DNA of 52,361 nucleotides, taken from contig WRAW01000008.1 in assembly GCA_009780015.1 (NCBI GenBank), positions 1-52,361 on the forward strand, given 5' to 3'. The notes under the pieces are model-generated. The model saw only the letters and a program-made list of their open reading frames with translations. It was not told the DNA's origin and did no database searches. Positions 28,734-37,790 of the stretch are shown here, in pieces. Within the stretch, counting starts at the first letter, position 1, and each line of letters starts with the position of its first letter. Both the position numbers and the translations under genes were made by a program. This DNA comes from Defluviitaleaceae bacterium (lineage in GTDB: Bacteria > Bacillota > Clostridia > Lachnospirales > WRAA01).

Positions 28734-30332
28734 ATGAAGAGATTTGCGAAAATCGTAGCTCCGCTTATGGTCGGTCTGTTTGTATTAGGCGCATGTGCCG
28801 CCCAGCCGCCGGCTCCGGCCGCAACCACGGACCCCGCCGCCCCGGCGGAAGCGCCGGCAGTTTCCGATGCTGATGATAACGAAAACAGAGACATAGTAAT
28901 TGCTCTTAACAACAACATAATCACGCTGGACGCCCACGACGCGCGCGACGCCCTGTCAAACAACGTTATCGCCGCAATGGCCGAGTCGCTGGTAGACTTC
29001 GACCACAACATGGGAATAATACCATCTCTAGCGGAATCCTTCGAGGTTTCGGAAAACGCTCTGTCTTACACATTCAACCTGAATCGCGGCATAAGCTTCC
29101 ACGATGGAACGCCTTTTAACGCCGAGGCCGTAAGGGTTAACGTACAGCGCATCATTGACTCCGAAGGCGGACTGCGCCAGGCCAGAACCTTTGAACAGCT
29201 CGACAGCATGGAAATAGTCGACGATTACACGATTATATTCCATCTGTCCGATCCGTTCATGCCTTTCCTGGAAAGACTTCAAGCGTTCAGGCTGCTTTCC
29301 CCGGAAGTCATACTTAACGATGTGGGAAGCCTCGCGAGGCATCCCGTCGGTACGGGTCAGTTCATATTTGAGGAATGGGTTGACGGCGACCGCATGGTAA
29401 TGACGCGCAACCCCGAGCACAGGAATTCTCACCTTATCGGTGTTGACAGCGTGACCTACCGCTTTGTAATGGAAAACGGCACCCGCGTGGCAATGCTGCA
29501 AACCGGCGAAGCCGACCTGATCTACCCTATGCCGCCCGAGATGATTCCGATGGTTCAAGCTGACCCCAGCATCGAGATAGAAGTCAGAAGCTCGACGGTT
29601 GTCCGTTACGTCACCATGAACCAGAACGTCGAGCCTTTGAACGACGTGCGCGTACGCCGCGCCATGAATCACGCCATCGACGTAGACGCGTACATTAATG
29701 TCGTAAGGGGCGGGTACGCTGTGCCGCTTAACTCCGCGATGTCTCCGATACTGCCGTTTTACTATGAAAACGAACCGTTCGAGTTTAACCTGGACTTGGC
29801 GCGTCAATTGCTGGCGGAGGCCGGATATCCCGACGGCTTTAGCGTAACGATATGGGCCAGCACTTCTTCGTCCGATATCAGAGGCATGGAGTTCATAGCC
29901 CAGCAGCTTGGGCAGGTCGGCATAGAGGTCGAGGTAATGCCTATGGAGGAAGGAACTCTCTCCGCGGCGGTATACCAGACCACTCCTGAAACAACCGAGC
30001 TGCAAATGTGGTACGTAAGCTGGTCCGCGTTCGACCCGGACAACGCGCTCAGGAGCACGTTTGTGTCATACATGCATCCTCCGACAGGCGCAAACACAAA
30101 CTACTACGTAAACCTTGCCGTGGACGAGGCGATAAGAAACGGTAACAGAGCCGCCGACTTCGACACCCGTTTCGAGTACTACGCTCAGGCTCAGAGGATG
30201 ATCTGGGATGACGCCGTGTGGCTGTTCCTCGGCGCCGACGAGACAGTCATGGCAATGAACACCCGACTGACAGGCGCGCGCCTGCAGCCTACCGGCGCAT
30301 GGCTTGACCTCCGCGAGGTTGGCGTAAGGTAA
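28734..30332 (+). CDS. ABC transporter substrate-binding protein, family 5 (Opp/Dpp-like)
   Basis: Lipoprotein signal LGACAAQPP; SLAESFEVSENALSYTFNLNRGISFHDGTPFNAEAV. Confidence 0.9.
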   Translation: MKRFAKIVAPLMVGLFVLGACAAQPPAPAATTDPAAPAEAPAVSDADDNENRDIVIALNNNIITLDAHDARDALSNNVIAAMAESLVDFDHNMGIIPSLAESFEVSENALSYTFNLNRGISFHDGTPFNAEAVRVNVQRIIDSEGGLRQARTFEQLDSMEIVDDYTIIFHLSDPFMPFLERLQAFRLLSPEVILNDVGSLARHPVGTGQFIFEEWVDGDRMVMTRNPEHRNSHLIGVDSVTYRFVMENGTRVAMLQTGEADLIYPMPPEMIPMVQADPSIEIEVRSSTVVRYVTMNQNVEPLNDVRVRRAMNHAIDVDAYINVVRGGYAVPLNSAMSPILPFYYENEPFEFNLDLARQLLAEAGYPDGFSVTIWASTSSSDIRGMEFIAQQLGQVGIEVEVMPMEEGTLSAAVYQTTPETTELQMWYVSWSAFDPDNALRSTFVSYMHPPTGANTNYYVNLAVDEAIRNGNRAADFDTRFEYYAQAQRMIWDDAVWLFLGADETVMAMNTRLTGARLQPTGAWLDLREVGVR

Positions 30333-30340
30333 TAATGTAA

Positions 30341-30416
30341 GATACCTGTGTTAATAGGTGGGGATGGCGGAAAATCGATCGCCAAGACGACATTCCCATC
30401 CTATGAACACAGGTTC
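30341..30416. repeat. 76-bp palindromic element with TAA duplication (core-less)
   Basis: GATACCTGTGTTAATAGGTGGGGATG... / ...CATTCCCATCCTATGAACACAGGTTC; TAA at 30338-30340 and 30417-30419. Confidence 0.75.
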
Positions 30417-30495
30417 TAAGTAAAAAAATATCCACACTACACATCGACGCAAGACGCTTATGCGTTTTGCGTCGATTCCGCATAGGGTGAACATC

Positions 30496-31416
30496 ATGCT
30501 CAGATACTTCATAAAGCGCGTCTTGCAAATGATTCCGCTGCTTATCGTGGTGTCATTTGTGATATTCATGTTTATACGTATGATTCCGGGGGATCCGGCG
30601 CGGCTTATCGCGGGCTTTGACGCCACTTATGAAGAAGTCGAGGCCATAAGGCGCATGCACGGGCTTGACGACCCGCTGATCGTTCAGTACGCGCGGTACA
30701 TGACCAATTTGCTTTCGGGCGACATGGGCACGTCCTTGCGCACTGGCCGTCCTGTGGCGGAAATGCTGCTGCCGCGCTACGCCCCAACTATGACCCTGGC
30801 TTTCACATCGATGCTGTGGGCGCTTGCGTTCGGGCTTATAATCGGTATATTTTCAGCCATATTCAGAGGCAAGTGGCCTGATTATATGGGGATGCTGCTG
30901 GCGGTTACGGGCATATCGATTCCCGCGTTCTGGATGGGGCTGATGCTGATTCAGAATTTTGCCGTGGTTATCCCGATATTCTCGGTTATAGGCTTGCAGA
31001 ACCCGCGGGACTATGTTCTGCCTTCAATCACGCTGGGGGCGGGAATAATGGCCATGCTTGCTAGAACGTCCCGTTCGGAAATGGTGGACGTCATGAGCCA
31101 TGACTACATACGTACTGCCAGGGCGAAGGGCCTAAGCGAGTTTGAGGTTATTACACGGCATGGATTGCGCAACTCAATGGTACAGATAATGACTATCGTA
31201 GGTTTGCAGTTCGGCTTCCTGCTTGGCGGCTCCGTAATTGTGGAGCGCGTATTCGGCATCGCCGGGCTTGGCGGGCTGTTGGTCGATTCCATATTTTTCA
31301 GGGATTATACCGTTATTCAGGCACAGCTTATCATATTTTCGACACTGTTCATTTTCGTTAATCTGGCGGTAGATATCGCCTATGGCTTCCTTAACCCCAA
31401 AATTCGTTACAATTAG
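30496..31416 (+). CDS. ABC transporter permease (DppB-like)
   Basis: MLRYFIKRVLQMIPLLIVVSFVIFMFIRMIPGDPA; EVITRHGLRNSM. Confidence 0.92.
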   Translation: MLRYFIKRVLQMIPLLIVVSFVIFMFIRMIPGDPARLIAGFDATYEEVEAIRRMHGLDDPLIVQYARYMTNLLSGDMGTSLRTGRPVAEMLLPRYAPTMTLAFTSMLWALAFGLIIGIFSAIFRGKWPDYMGMLLAVTGISIPAFWMGLMLIQNFAVVIPIFSVIGLQNPRDYVLPSITLGAGIMAMLARTSRSEMVDVMSHDYIRTARAKGLSEFEVITRHGLRNSMVQIMTIVGLQFGFLLGGSVIVERVFGIAGLGGLLVDSIFFRDYTVIQAQLIIFSTLFIFVNLAVDIAYGFLNPKIRYN

Positions 31417-31434
31417 AACTGCAAGGGTGGCATT

Positions 31435-32286
31435 ATGGAAAACTTTAAAAACACTCCGTTTGGGGAATTCTTGAAAAAATTTCTTAGGCGCAAGACTGCC
31501 GTTGTCGCTCTTGCTTTTATTCTGGCTATGTTCTTTGTGGCCATATTCGGTATGCAGATTGCGCCGTATGACCCCAGAGAATTCGACTACGGCAACATAT
31601 TGCAGTCCCCAAACGCCGACAATATATTCGGCACGGATGAATTCGGGCGTGACATATTTTCGCGCGTGCTGGTTGGGACTCGGCTCACGCTGTCCGTGTC
31701 TCTGACGGCCGTCACGTTCGCGATGGTGTTCGGTACTATTCTGGGCCTTGTCAGCGGTTATCTCGGCGGTATATTCGACAACATATTCATGCGTATCTGT
31801 GACGTAATGTTCGCATTCCCCGATATTATACTGGCTATCGCAATAGTGGCCGTACTTGGGCCGGGCTTGCAGAACGTCATCATAGCCGTGGCTGTTTTCG
31901 GCGTGCCCACATTCGCGAGGATAATGCGCGGCGCCATGCTATCACTGAAACAGAGCCTTTATGTTGAAGCGGCGCGCTCTATTGGCGTCAGCAGCTTTCG
32001 GATAATATTCGTACATATATTCCCGGGCGCGTTCTCCACGATGATTGTCAATTACACCATGCGCATCGGTACGGCCGTGCTGGCGGCGGCTTCACTCAGC
32101 TTCCTTGGTCTTGGAGCTAGCCCGACCGAGGAAGAATGGGGCGCAATGCTTAGCATAGGCCGTAATTATCTTGGCGTCGCTCCGCACGCGGTGCTGTTTC
32201 CGGGGCTTGCGATACTGCTTACGGTGCTGGCTTTCAACTTGCTTGGCGACGGTCTTCGCGACGCCCTTGATCCCAAGTATAAATAA
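31435..32286 (+). CDS. ABC transporter permease (DppC-like)
   Basis: FGTDEFGRDIFSRVLVGTRLTLSVSL; LSFLGLGASPTEEEWGAML. Confidence 0.92.
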   Translation: MENFKNTPFGEFLKKFLRRKTAVVALAFILAMFFVAIFGMQIAPYDPREFDYGNILQSPNADNIFGTDEFGRDIFSRVLVGTRLTLSVSLTAVTFAMVFGTILGLVSGYLGGIFDNIFMRICDVMFAFPDIILAIAIVAVLGPGLQNVIIAVAVFGVPTFARIMRGAMLSLKQSLYVEAARSIGVSSFRIIFVHIFPGAFSTMIVNYTMRIGTAVLAAASLSFLGLGASPTEEEWGAMLSIGRNYLGVAPHAVLFPGLAILLTVLAFNLLGDGLRDALDPKYK

Positions 32287-32450
32287 GAACCTGTGTTCAA
32301 TACCGCTCAACGCTGTCCAGAAGGTCGATTTTCCGCCACTCGTCGTCAATTTCTCCTAGCGTACCGCTTCGGGTATGCGTCGTCGTCATTTCCTAGATTG
32401 GCGAAAAATCGCCACTTCTGGCCAGCATTTCAGGTATTGAACATAGGTTC
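32287..32450. repeat. 164-bp palindromic element with TAA duplication; left TAA is the permease stop codon
   Basis: GAACCTGTGTTCAATACC.. / ..GGTATTGAACATAGGTTC; core TCGTCGTCAATTTCTCCTAGCGTACCGCTTCGGGTATGCGTCGTCGTCATTTCCTAG. Confidence 0.9.
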
Positions 32451-32474
32451 TAACTGAGGAGGTATGCCACAAAC

Positions 32475-33476
32475 ATGCAAAACGAAAAAGTGTTAGAGCT
32501 GACAAACCTCAGGACTCAGTTCATCACAAAGGACAGCACGTCCACTGCGGTTAACGGCGTTTCGTACCATATAAAGCGGGGAGAGGTGCTTGGGCTCGTG
32601 GGCGAGTCGGGGTGCGGCAAGAGCGTTACCGCCCTTTCCATAATGCGCCTTTTCAGAGACACGCCCGGTAGGATAACGGGTGGCGCCGTGATGTTTGGCG
32701 GGCGCAACATCACCGAAATAAGCGAACGCGAGATGGCCAAGATCCGCGGCAAGGAAATAGCGATGATATTCCAGGAGCCGATGTCCAGCCTAAACCCTAC
32801 AATGAAGATAGGCAAGCAGTTGACGGAGGTTATACTAAAGCACAGGCACATCAGCGTGCGGGAAGCCAAGGAGCTCGCGCTGGACATGCTGCGCCAGGTA
32901 GGCATACCCCGCGCGGAACAGCTTATGAACGAGTTCCCCCATCAGTTGTCGGGGGGGATGAACCAGCGAGTAATGATCGCTATGGGAATGAGCCTTAATC
33001 CGTCCGTACTGATCGCGGACGAACCCACGACCGCCCTTGACGTAACCATCCAGGCTCAGATACTTGAGCTCATGAAGTCGATAAACGAAGAGCACGGCAT
33101 GAGTATACTGCTGATTACCCACGACCTGGGCGTGGTTGCGGAAATGTGCCATCGCGTAGTGGTAATGTACGCCGGAAGGGTAGTTGAAGAGGCAGACGTA
33201 CACAGCCTGTTCGCGAAGCCGCTGCATCCGTATACGCATGGGCTTATCGACTCCACCCCGGTAATAGGCGCGCGTATTGAACGGCTCAAGTCGATACGCG
33301 GGAATGTTCCATCCCTGGACAACATGCCGGAGGGCTGCGTATTCGGCCCACGGTGCGACAGCTTTGAAGATCGCTGCGGCCGGGAAGAACCGCCCGTTTT
33401 TCATATCGAGCAGCAAGGCGTCCTGCGCAAGTGCCGGTGCTGGACTGCCGAAAGCCAGAGCGTGGGGAAGGATTAA
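32475..33476 (+). CDS. ABC transporter ATP-binding protein (DppD-like)
   Basis: [63 protein letters not shown]. Confidence 0.93.
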   Translation: MQNEKVLELTNLRTQFITKDSTSTAVNGVSYHIKRGEVLGLVGESGCGKSVTALSIMRLFRDTPGRITGGAVMFGGRNITEISEREMAKIRGKEIAMIFQEPMSSLNPTMKIGKQLTEVILKHRHISVREAKELALDMLRQVGIPRAEQLMNEFPHQLSGGMNQRVMIAMGMSLNPSVLIADEPTTALDVTIQAQILELMKSINEEHGMSILLITHDLGVVAEMCHRVVVMYAGRVVEEADVHSLFAKPLHPYTHGLIDSTPVIGARIERLKSIRGNVPSLDNMPEGCVFGPRCDSFEDRCGREEPPVFHIEQQGVLRKCRCWTAESQSVGKD

Positions 33477-33478
33477 CG

Positions 33479-34444
33479 ATGGAGAAGCTTGTAGAGGTAA
33501 TCGACATAAAGAAGCACTTCCCCGTGCGAAGCGGCCTTCTGGGAAAGAAGCAGTCTGTAAAAGCGGTGGACGGCGTAAACTTTCACATCGCCAAGGGCGA
33601 GGTGCTTAGCCTCGTGGGGGAATCAGGCTGCGGAAAGAGCACGACCGGCCGTCTTGTGGTGCGCCTGCTGCCGCTCACCGGCGGCCGGGTTATATTTGAC
33701 GGCGCGGACATAACCGACATAAGCGAACCCAACATGCGCCCCAAGCGCAAGGATATGCAGATGATCTTCCAAGATCCTTATTCGTCCCTTAACCCGAGGA
33801 TGAAGGTGAAAAGGCTGGTGAGCGAGCCCCTTCTTGTACATACGGATATGGACGAAGCGGCACGCCACAAGCGGGTAGAAGAACTGCTTGAGGTCGTAGG
33901 GCTGCCGCGGGGCAGTATAAATAAATATCCCCATGAGTTTTCCGGCGGCCAGCGCCAAAGGATTGGCATAGCGCGCGCCATCTCCGTGAATCCTAAGCTG
34001 ATCGTCGCGGATGAGCCTGTGTCCGCGCTGGATGTGTCGGTACAGTCCCAGGTGCTGAATCTGCTGCAAGACCTGCAGAAAGACTTGGGCCTTACGTATC
34101 TGTTTATCTCCCACAACCTCAGCGTCGTCGAGCACATCAGCGACAGGATATGCGTAATGTATCTCGGCAAAATAGCCGAAGTAGCCACGCGCGACCAGCT
34201 TTATGAAAATCCCATGCATCCTTACACGAAGGCTCTGCTCTCGGCCGTGCCGATACCCGACCCGTCCAAGAAACGCCGGAGAATCATACTCAAGGGCGAC
34301 ATCCCAAGCCCCGTGAATCCCCCGGCGGGCTGCAACTTCCATACCCGATGCCACGAATGTATGGACGTTTGCAAGCACGAGCCCCCTCAGCCCAAGGACG
34401 TCGGCAACGGACATATTGTCGCATGTCACCACCACCTATGTTAA
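33479..34444 (+). CDS. ABC transporter ATP-binding protein (DppF-like)
   Basis: [69 protein letters not shown]. Confidence 0.93.
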   Translation: MEKLVEVIDIKKHFPVRSGLLGKKQSVKAVDGVNFHIAKGEVLSLVGESGCGKSTTGRLVVRLLPLTGGRVIFDGADITDISEPNMRPKRKDMQMIFQDPYSSLNPRMKVKRLVSEPLLVHTDMDEAARHKRVEELLEVVGLPRGSINKYPHEFSGGQRQRIGIARAISVNPKLIVADEPVSALDVSVQSQVLNLLQDLQKDLGLTYLFISHNLSVVEHISDRICVMYLGKIAEVATRDQLYENPMHPYTKALLSAVPIPDPSKKRRRIILKGDIPSPVNPPAGCNFHTRCHECMDVCKHEPPQPKDVGNGHIVACHHHLC

Positions 34445-34486
34445 AAAGACCTCCTATCGCAAAATGAAAGCGATGGGAGGTCTTTT
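34443..34486 (+). terminator. Stem-loop terminator (copy 1 of a repeated CCTCCTATCG hairpin)
   Basis: aaaagacctcctatcgc...gcgatgggaggtctttt. Confidence 0.8.
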
Positions 34487-34520
34487 ATTGGGTTGAAGCT
34501 ATCCACCTGCGAAGAGGTGT

Positions 34521-34739
34521 TTATTTACGTTCAGGGTTGTCCGACCGCCCGACAAGGTAATCTATCGAAACGTCAAAGTAATCAGCAAGTCTCTCGATTA
34601 TGTCAGAATCGGGTTTGCGTTCTCCTCGTTCATAGTATTGGTATGCCCGTAATGATATATTGTTATCTTTTGCAATGTCTTTCTGCATAAGCTTTTTTTC
34701 TGTTTTTAGCTGTATCAATCTATCGCTTAAAGTTGGCAT
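34521..34739 (-). CDS. XRE-family HTH transcriptional regulator
   Basis: MPTLSDRLIQLKTEKKLMQKDIAKDNNISLRAYQYYERGERKPDSDIIERLADYFDVSIDYLVGRSD. Confidence 0.88.
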   Translation of the reverse strand: MPTLSDRLIQLKTEKKLMQKDIAKDNNISLRAYQYYERGERKPDSDIIERLADYFDVSIDYLVGRSDNPERK

Positions 34740-34768
34740 CAAAAACACTCCTGAAATTAAAAAAGCTA

Positions 34769-34832
34769 TTGACAAGCACATATGTGCATGATAATATATA
34801 CTTGACAAGCACAAACGTACACGCAATAATGT
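34769..34832 (+). promoter_or_regulatory. Two tandem sigma-A-like promoters with embedded palindromic operator
   Basis: TTGACA AGCACATATGTGCATGA TAATAT and TTGACA AGCACAAACGTACACGC AATAAT; GCACATATGTGC is a perfect palindrome in the first spacer. Confidence 0.6.
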
Positions 34833-34908
34833 ACTTGCTTTAGACATAACCCTACCACACCGTCCGCAAAAAGTCAAGGGTGGAAAGGGTGGACAAAGGA
34901 GAATGCAT

Positions 34909-35199
34909 ATGCAAAATATTTTAGAAAAGCTGTATTTCGCGATGGGCCACCAAAATTCTGAGCTTCACGCTAAAGACCCGGATTATATCGAAAATCTCCA
35001 ATTGAAAGAAGTCAACTACGAAAAACTGTTGGCCATGTTGAATGAAGAGGAGAAGGACCGGTTTGAAAAATTTCTTATAGCGGATAAGGATTTGAAGGAA
35101 GCGGATGATTACAACACATTTTTGTATGCGTTTAAGTTGGGGGCATTGTTGGTGATTGAGATTTTCACGGACAAACACCAAGCAATGGGGGAAAGATAG
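34909..35199 (+). CDS. Small hypothetical protein
   Basis: MQNILEKLYFAMGHQNSELHAKDPDYIENLQLKEVNYEKLLAMLNEEEKDRFEKF; RBS AAAGGAG. Confidence 0.7.
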   Translation: MQNILEKLYFAMGHQNSELHAKDPDYIENLQLKEVNYEKLLAMLNEEEKDRFEKFLIADKDLKEADDYNTFLYAFKLGALLVIEIFTDKHQAMGER

Positions 35200-35206
35200 G
35201 TTAAAT

Positions 35207-35245
35207 AAGGCCTCCTATCGTAAAATAAACGCGATAGGAGGCCTT
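35207..35245. terminator. Stem-loop terminator (copy 2 of the CCTCCTATCG hairpin)
   Basis: aaggcctcctatcg...cgataggaggcctt. Confidence 0.8.
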
Positions 35246-35260
35246 AATATGGGTAAGGTA

Positions 35261-36634
35261 TTATAGACTGGCCGCGGCCACGCTCTGCCCCACGCGCCTG
35301 GATTTTTCACTTGGCATATGGATGTTAAAGCTGTATCCGCCGTATTCGTCGGCAATGACCGACTTTGCCGTATCCAAAATAATATTTCCGCCTTCCCCGG
35401 ACATGACCCTGCCCAGTAGCAGTACATGCTTAAATCTATAAAAATCCCAATAATAAGGCAGTGTGTGACCCAGATAGACGCCTATAGAGCGGTAAATATC
35501 CCGAATTACATCACTATTATCGCCATTTTTCAACATTTCTTGAATAATTTTTAACTTCTCTCCGGGGGGCAGGCTTTCGTCAAAAGAGATACCCGCTTTT
35601 CCCGCCAGCTTTATTACGCCGTCTTGTGAGAAATACTTAGCTCCGCAGCCGATATCACCCGACCAATCATCCTCCATAGCATCCGGCGACGCGTCCAGGG
35701 GGACGAAGGCAAGCTCGTTAAGCCAGCCCTTGATGTTTCCATTTTCGTCTATATATCCGCAGGCCTGGCTTGTGCCCATCGCTATGCCCAAAACATTATT
35801 GTCGCCAAACTCAATGGTTCCGGCCAAAGCCGTCACGTCGCCGTCGTTGACCACGGCCAGCGGCACGTCTCCGATCTCTTTTGCGGCGCGGATATAGATG
35901 TCCTTGACCTTTTTCTCGAAATCTTCCGGTGAAACTTTCAGAAACAGGGATGCTACCATGGTTCTGTTGTCAATATAAATTCCGGCGGAGCTTACGCCGA
36001 TGGAATCTACCCGGGGCATTTTAGACGCGGCTTTTCTCAGAGCCTCCACAATGCCGTCGAAATGATAATCGGGATCGGTCATTGTTTTGGGATGCCATAC
36101 TACTTCCTCACTAAATACAACATCACCGTCGATCACCGCCGAAACCTTGCGGTCACTGCCTCCGGCGTCGAAGCCGATCCGGCAGCCGGCGGTTTTTCCG
36201 CCGATAGACTTAGACTGCTCGTTTCCCGGCGGTTTTTCAGACAGCGGCAAGTACAGCGCATCAAAGGGACTTTCATACACTTTCGCCATAAAGCTGCTGT
36301 CAAAAGCGCGTTTTCCGGTCGGGGAGTATGTATCCCGTATGTACGCGGCTATGCCTTCGTCTCCGCAGATATAGACCTTAAAACCGCCTCTTGCCCACAA
36401 CAGATACTTGACCAGCCGTTCAACATAGTACTGATCCGCCTCGGTGTTTGTACCGGTAATGAAAGTATCATATACGGTTCTAAGCCCGCCGTTGCGTTCC
36501 ACACAAACAGAAACAGGCTTCGTTGCCTGTTTCAGAAACTCACGGTTAAACAGAGCTAAGGGAATGTAACCGGGATCGTAAAGCGGGAGGTTTTTAAATG
36601 ATATTTTAATGCCTAAAAATTCTATGACAGCCAT
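35261..36634 (-). CDS. ROK/BadF-like sugar-kinase-fold protein with long N-terminal extension
   Basis: CRIGFDAGGSDRKVSAVIDGDVVFSEEVVW, LAVVNDGDVTALAG, LGIAMGTSQACGYID; RBS AAGGAG before Met at 36634. Confidence 0.65.
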   Translation of the reverse strand: MAVIEFLGIKISFKNLPLYDPGYIPLALFNREFLKQATKPVSVCVERNGGLRTVYDTFITGTNTEADQYYVERLVKYLLWARGGFKVYICGDEGIAAYIRDTYSPTGKRAFDSSFMAKVYESPFDALYLPLSEKPPGNEQSKSIGGKTAGCRIGFDAGGSDRKVSAVIDGDVVFSEEVVWHPKTMTDPDYHFDGIVEALRKAASKMPRVDSIGVSSAGIYIDNRTMVASLFLKVSPEDFEKKVKDIYIRAAKEIGDVPLAVVNDGDVTALAGTIEFGDNNVLGIAMGTSQACGYIDENGNIKGWLNELAFVPLDASPDAMEDDWSGDIGCGAKYFSQDGVIKLAGKAGISFDESLPPGEKLKIIQEMLKNGDNSDVIRDIYRSIGVYLGHTLPYYWDFYRFKHVLLLGRVMSGEGGNIILDTAKSVIADEYGGYSFNIHMPSEKSRRVGQSVAAASL

Positions 36635-36869
36635 GTACATTGCTCCTTGCATTAATTTAGCGGCTATGTAAATAAAGATAGCATAATTCCAGGCTTTTGT
36701 CAATTCGTACTTCCCATTGCGCCGACGGGTTGGGGTTTTGTCCTATGCAGGAACCGGTATAGAATTGAATGATTCCAGTTTGTTGGTATTGATTTTCGGA
36801 GAGAATGGCATTATAATGTATGTTAACAAGTAAGTCGCGAGTGCGATGTACGAAGCGAGTTGGTTATGC

Positions 36870-37577
36870 ATGACGCACAGGAATAATCCAGATGACAGCA
36901 AAACAAAGCTGCAGGTTGTGATAGCCGGCGAGGTTGTTGTGCTTACAGGCGAGGAAAGCCCGGAATACATCCAACGCGTGGCGCGCTACATTGATAAAAA
37001 GATGCATGAGCTGGGACGGACGAAGAAGGTCGTCTCGTTCAATTCCTTTTCAAAGACCCTCCTTATTGCGATAAATATTGCCGACGACCTGTTCAAGGAG
37101 ATCGACGCAAACGAGAAGATCAGGCTGGAATATGCCAAGCTCCAAACGGATCACACCTTGATGAGCGACGAGTTCGACCTGCTAAAGAGCTCGGCGCGCG
37201 TGGCCAATCAAAAGCTGGAAGAACAGCTAAACGCGAACGCCAGGCTTTACAAAGAGCTCGGCGCGCTAAAGGCGCACGCGGCCGAGTTTGAATCGCAGAA
37301 GATCACCCAGAGCGCGGATTACAACGCGCTTATGCAGGAACGCCAAGCCGCTCTGGTCGAGATCGAGGGACTGCAAAAGGCAAACGAAAGCCTTTTCAGG
37401 AACAATCAGTCTCTGTCGTCCAAGCTGGAAGAGCTGCAAAAGATCAATCAGTCGCTGAAGGAAGATTTAGCGCGCGCAGGCTCCGAGGTAGAGTCGGCCC
37501 GCCGTGAACTTGACGACTACATAGATACCTTTGCCGAAAAGGGCGCTCCTAAAAAGGTTTACAAATTTAAGAAATAG
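36870..37577 (+). CDS. zapA: ZapA-like cell division protein with extended coiled-coil
   Basis: KTKLQVVIAGEVVVLTGEESPEYIQRVARYIDKKMHEL..LLIAINIADDLFK followed by a long heptad-rich region. Confidence 0.8.
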   Translation: MTHRNNPDDSKTKLQVVIAGEVVVLTGEESPEYIQRVARYIDKKMHELGRTKKVVSFNSFSKTLLIAINIADDLFKEIDANEKIRLEYAKLQTDHTLMSDEFDLLKSSARVANQKLEEQLNANARLYKELGALKAHAAEFESQKITQSADYNALMQERQAALVEIEGLQKANESLFRNNQSLSSKLEELQKINQSLKEDLARAGSEVESARRELDDYIDTFAEKGAPKKVYKFKK

Positions 37578-37593
37578 CGGGGCGGACTCGGAG

Positions 37594-37701
37594 TATAGGA
37601 ATATGCAGCTCAATCTGCATCACGCGTCGGGGTAAACAGCACGGAATCTTGCGATTCCGCGCACCCCTCCTTTGATGCAGTTTCGCAGTCATATTCCTAT
37701 A
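37594..37701. repeat. Palindromic element with TATAGGAATATG termini
   Basis: TATAGGAATATG (37594-37605) / CATATTCCTATA (37690-37701), inner partial symmetry. Confidence 0.65.
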
Positions 37702-37790
37702 TAATGGCCCGGAACACCAGTGTTTCGGGTGATTTTTGAACGCAAAGGATTTTTTGAGAATTGTTTGATATATTAGACGGAGGTGGTATT

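Noticed and set aside
29028-30005. 325-aa minus-strand ORF opposite the substrate-binding protein
   Set aside because: Shadow ORF; no family features.
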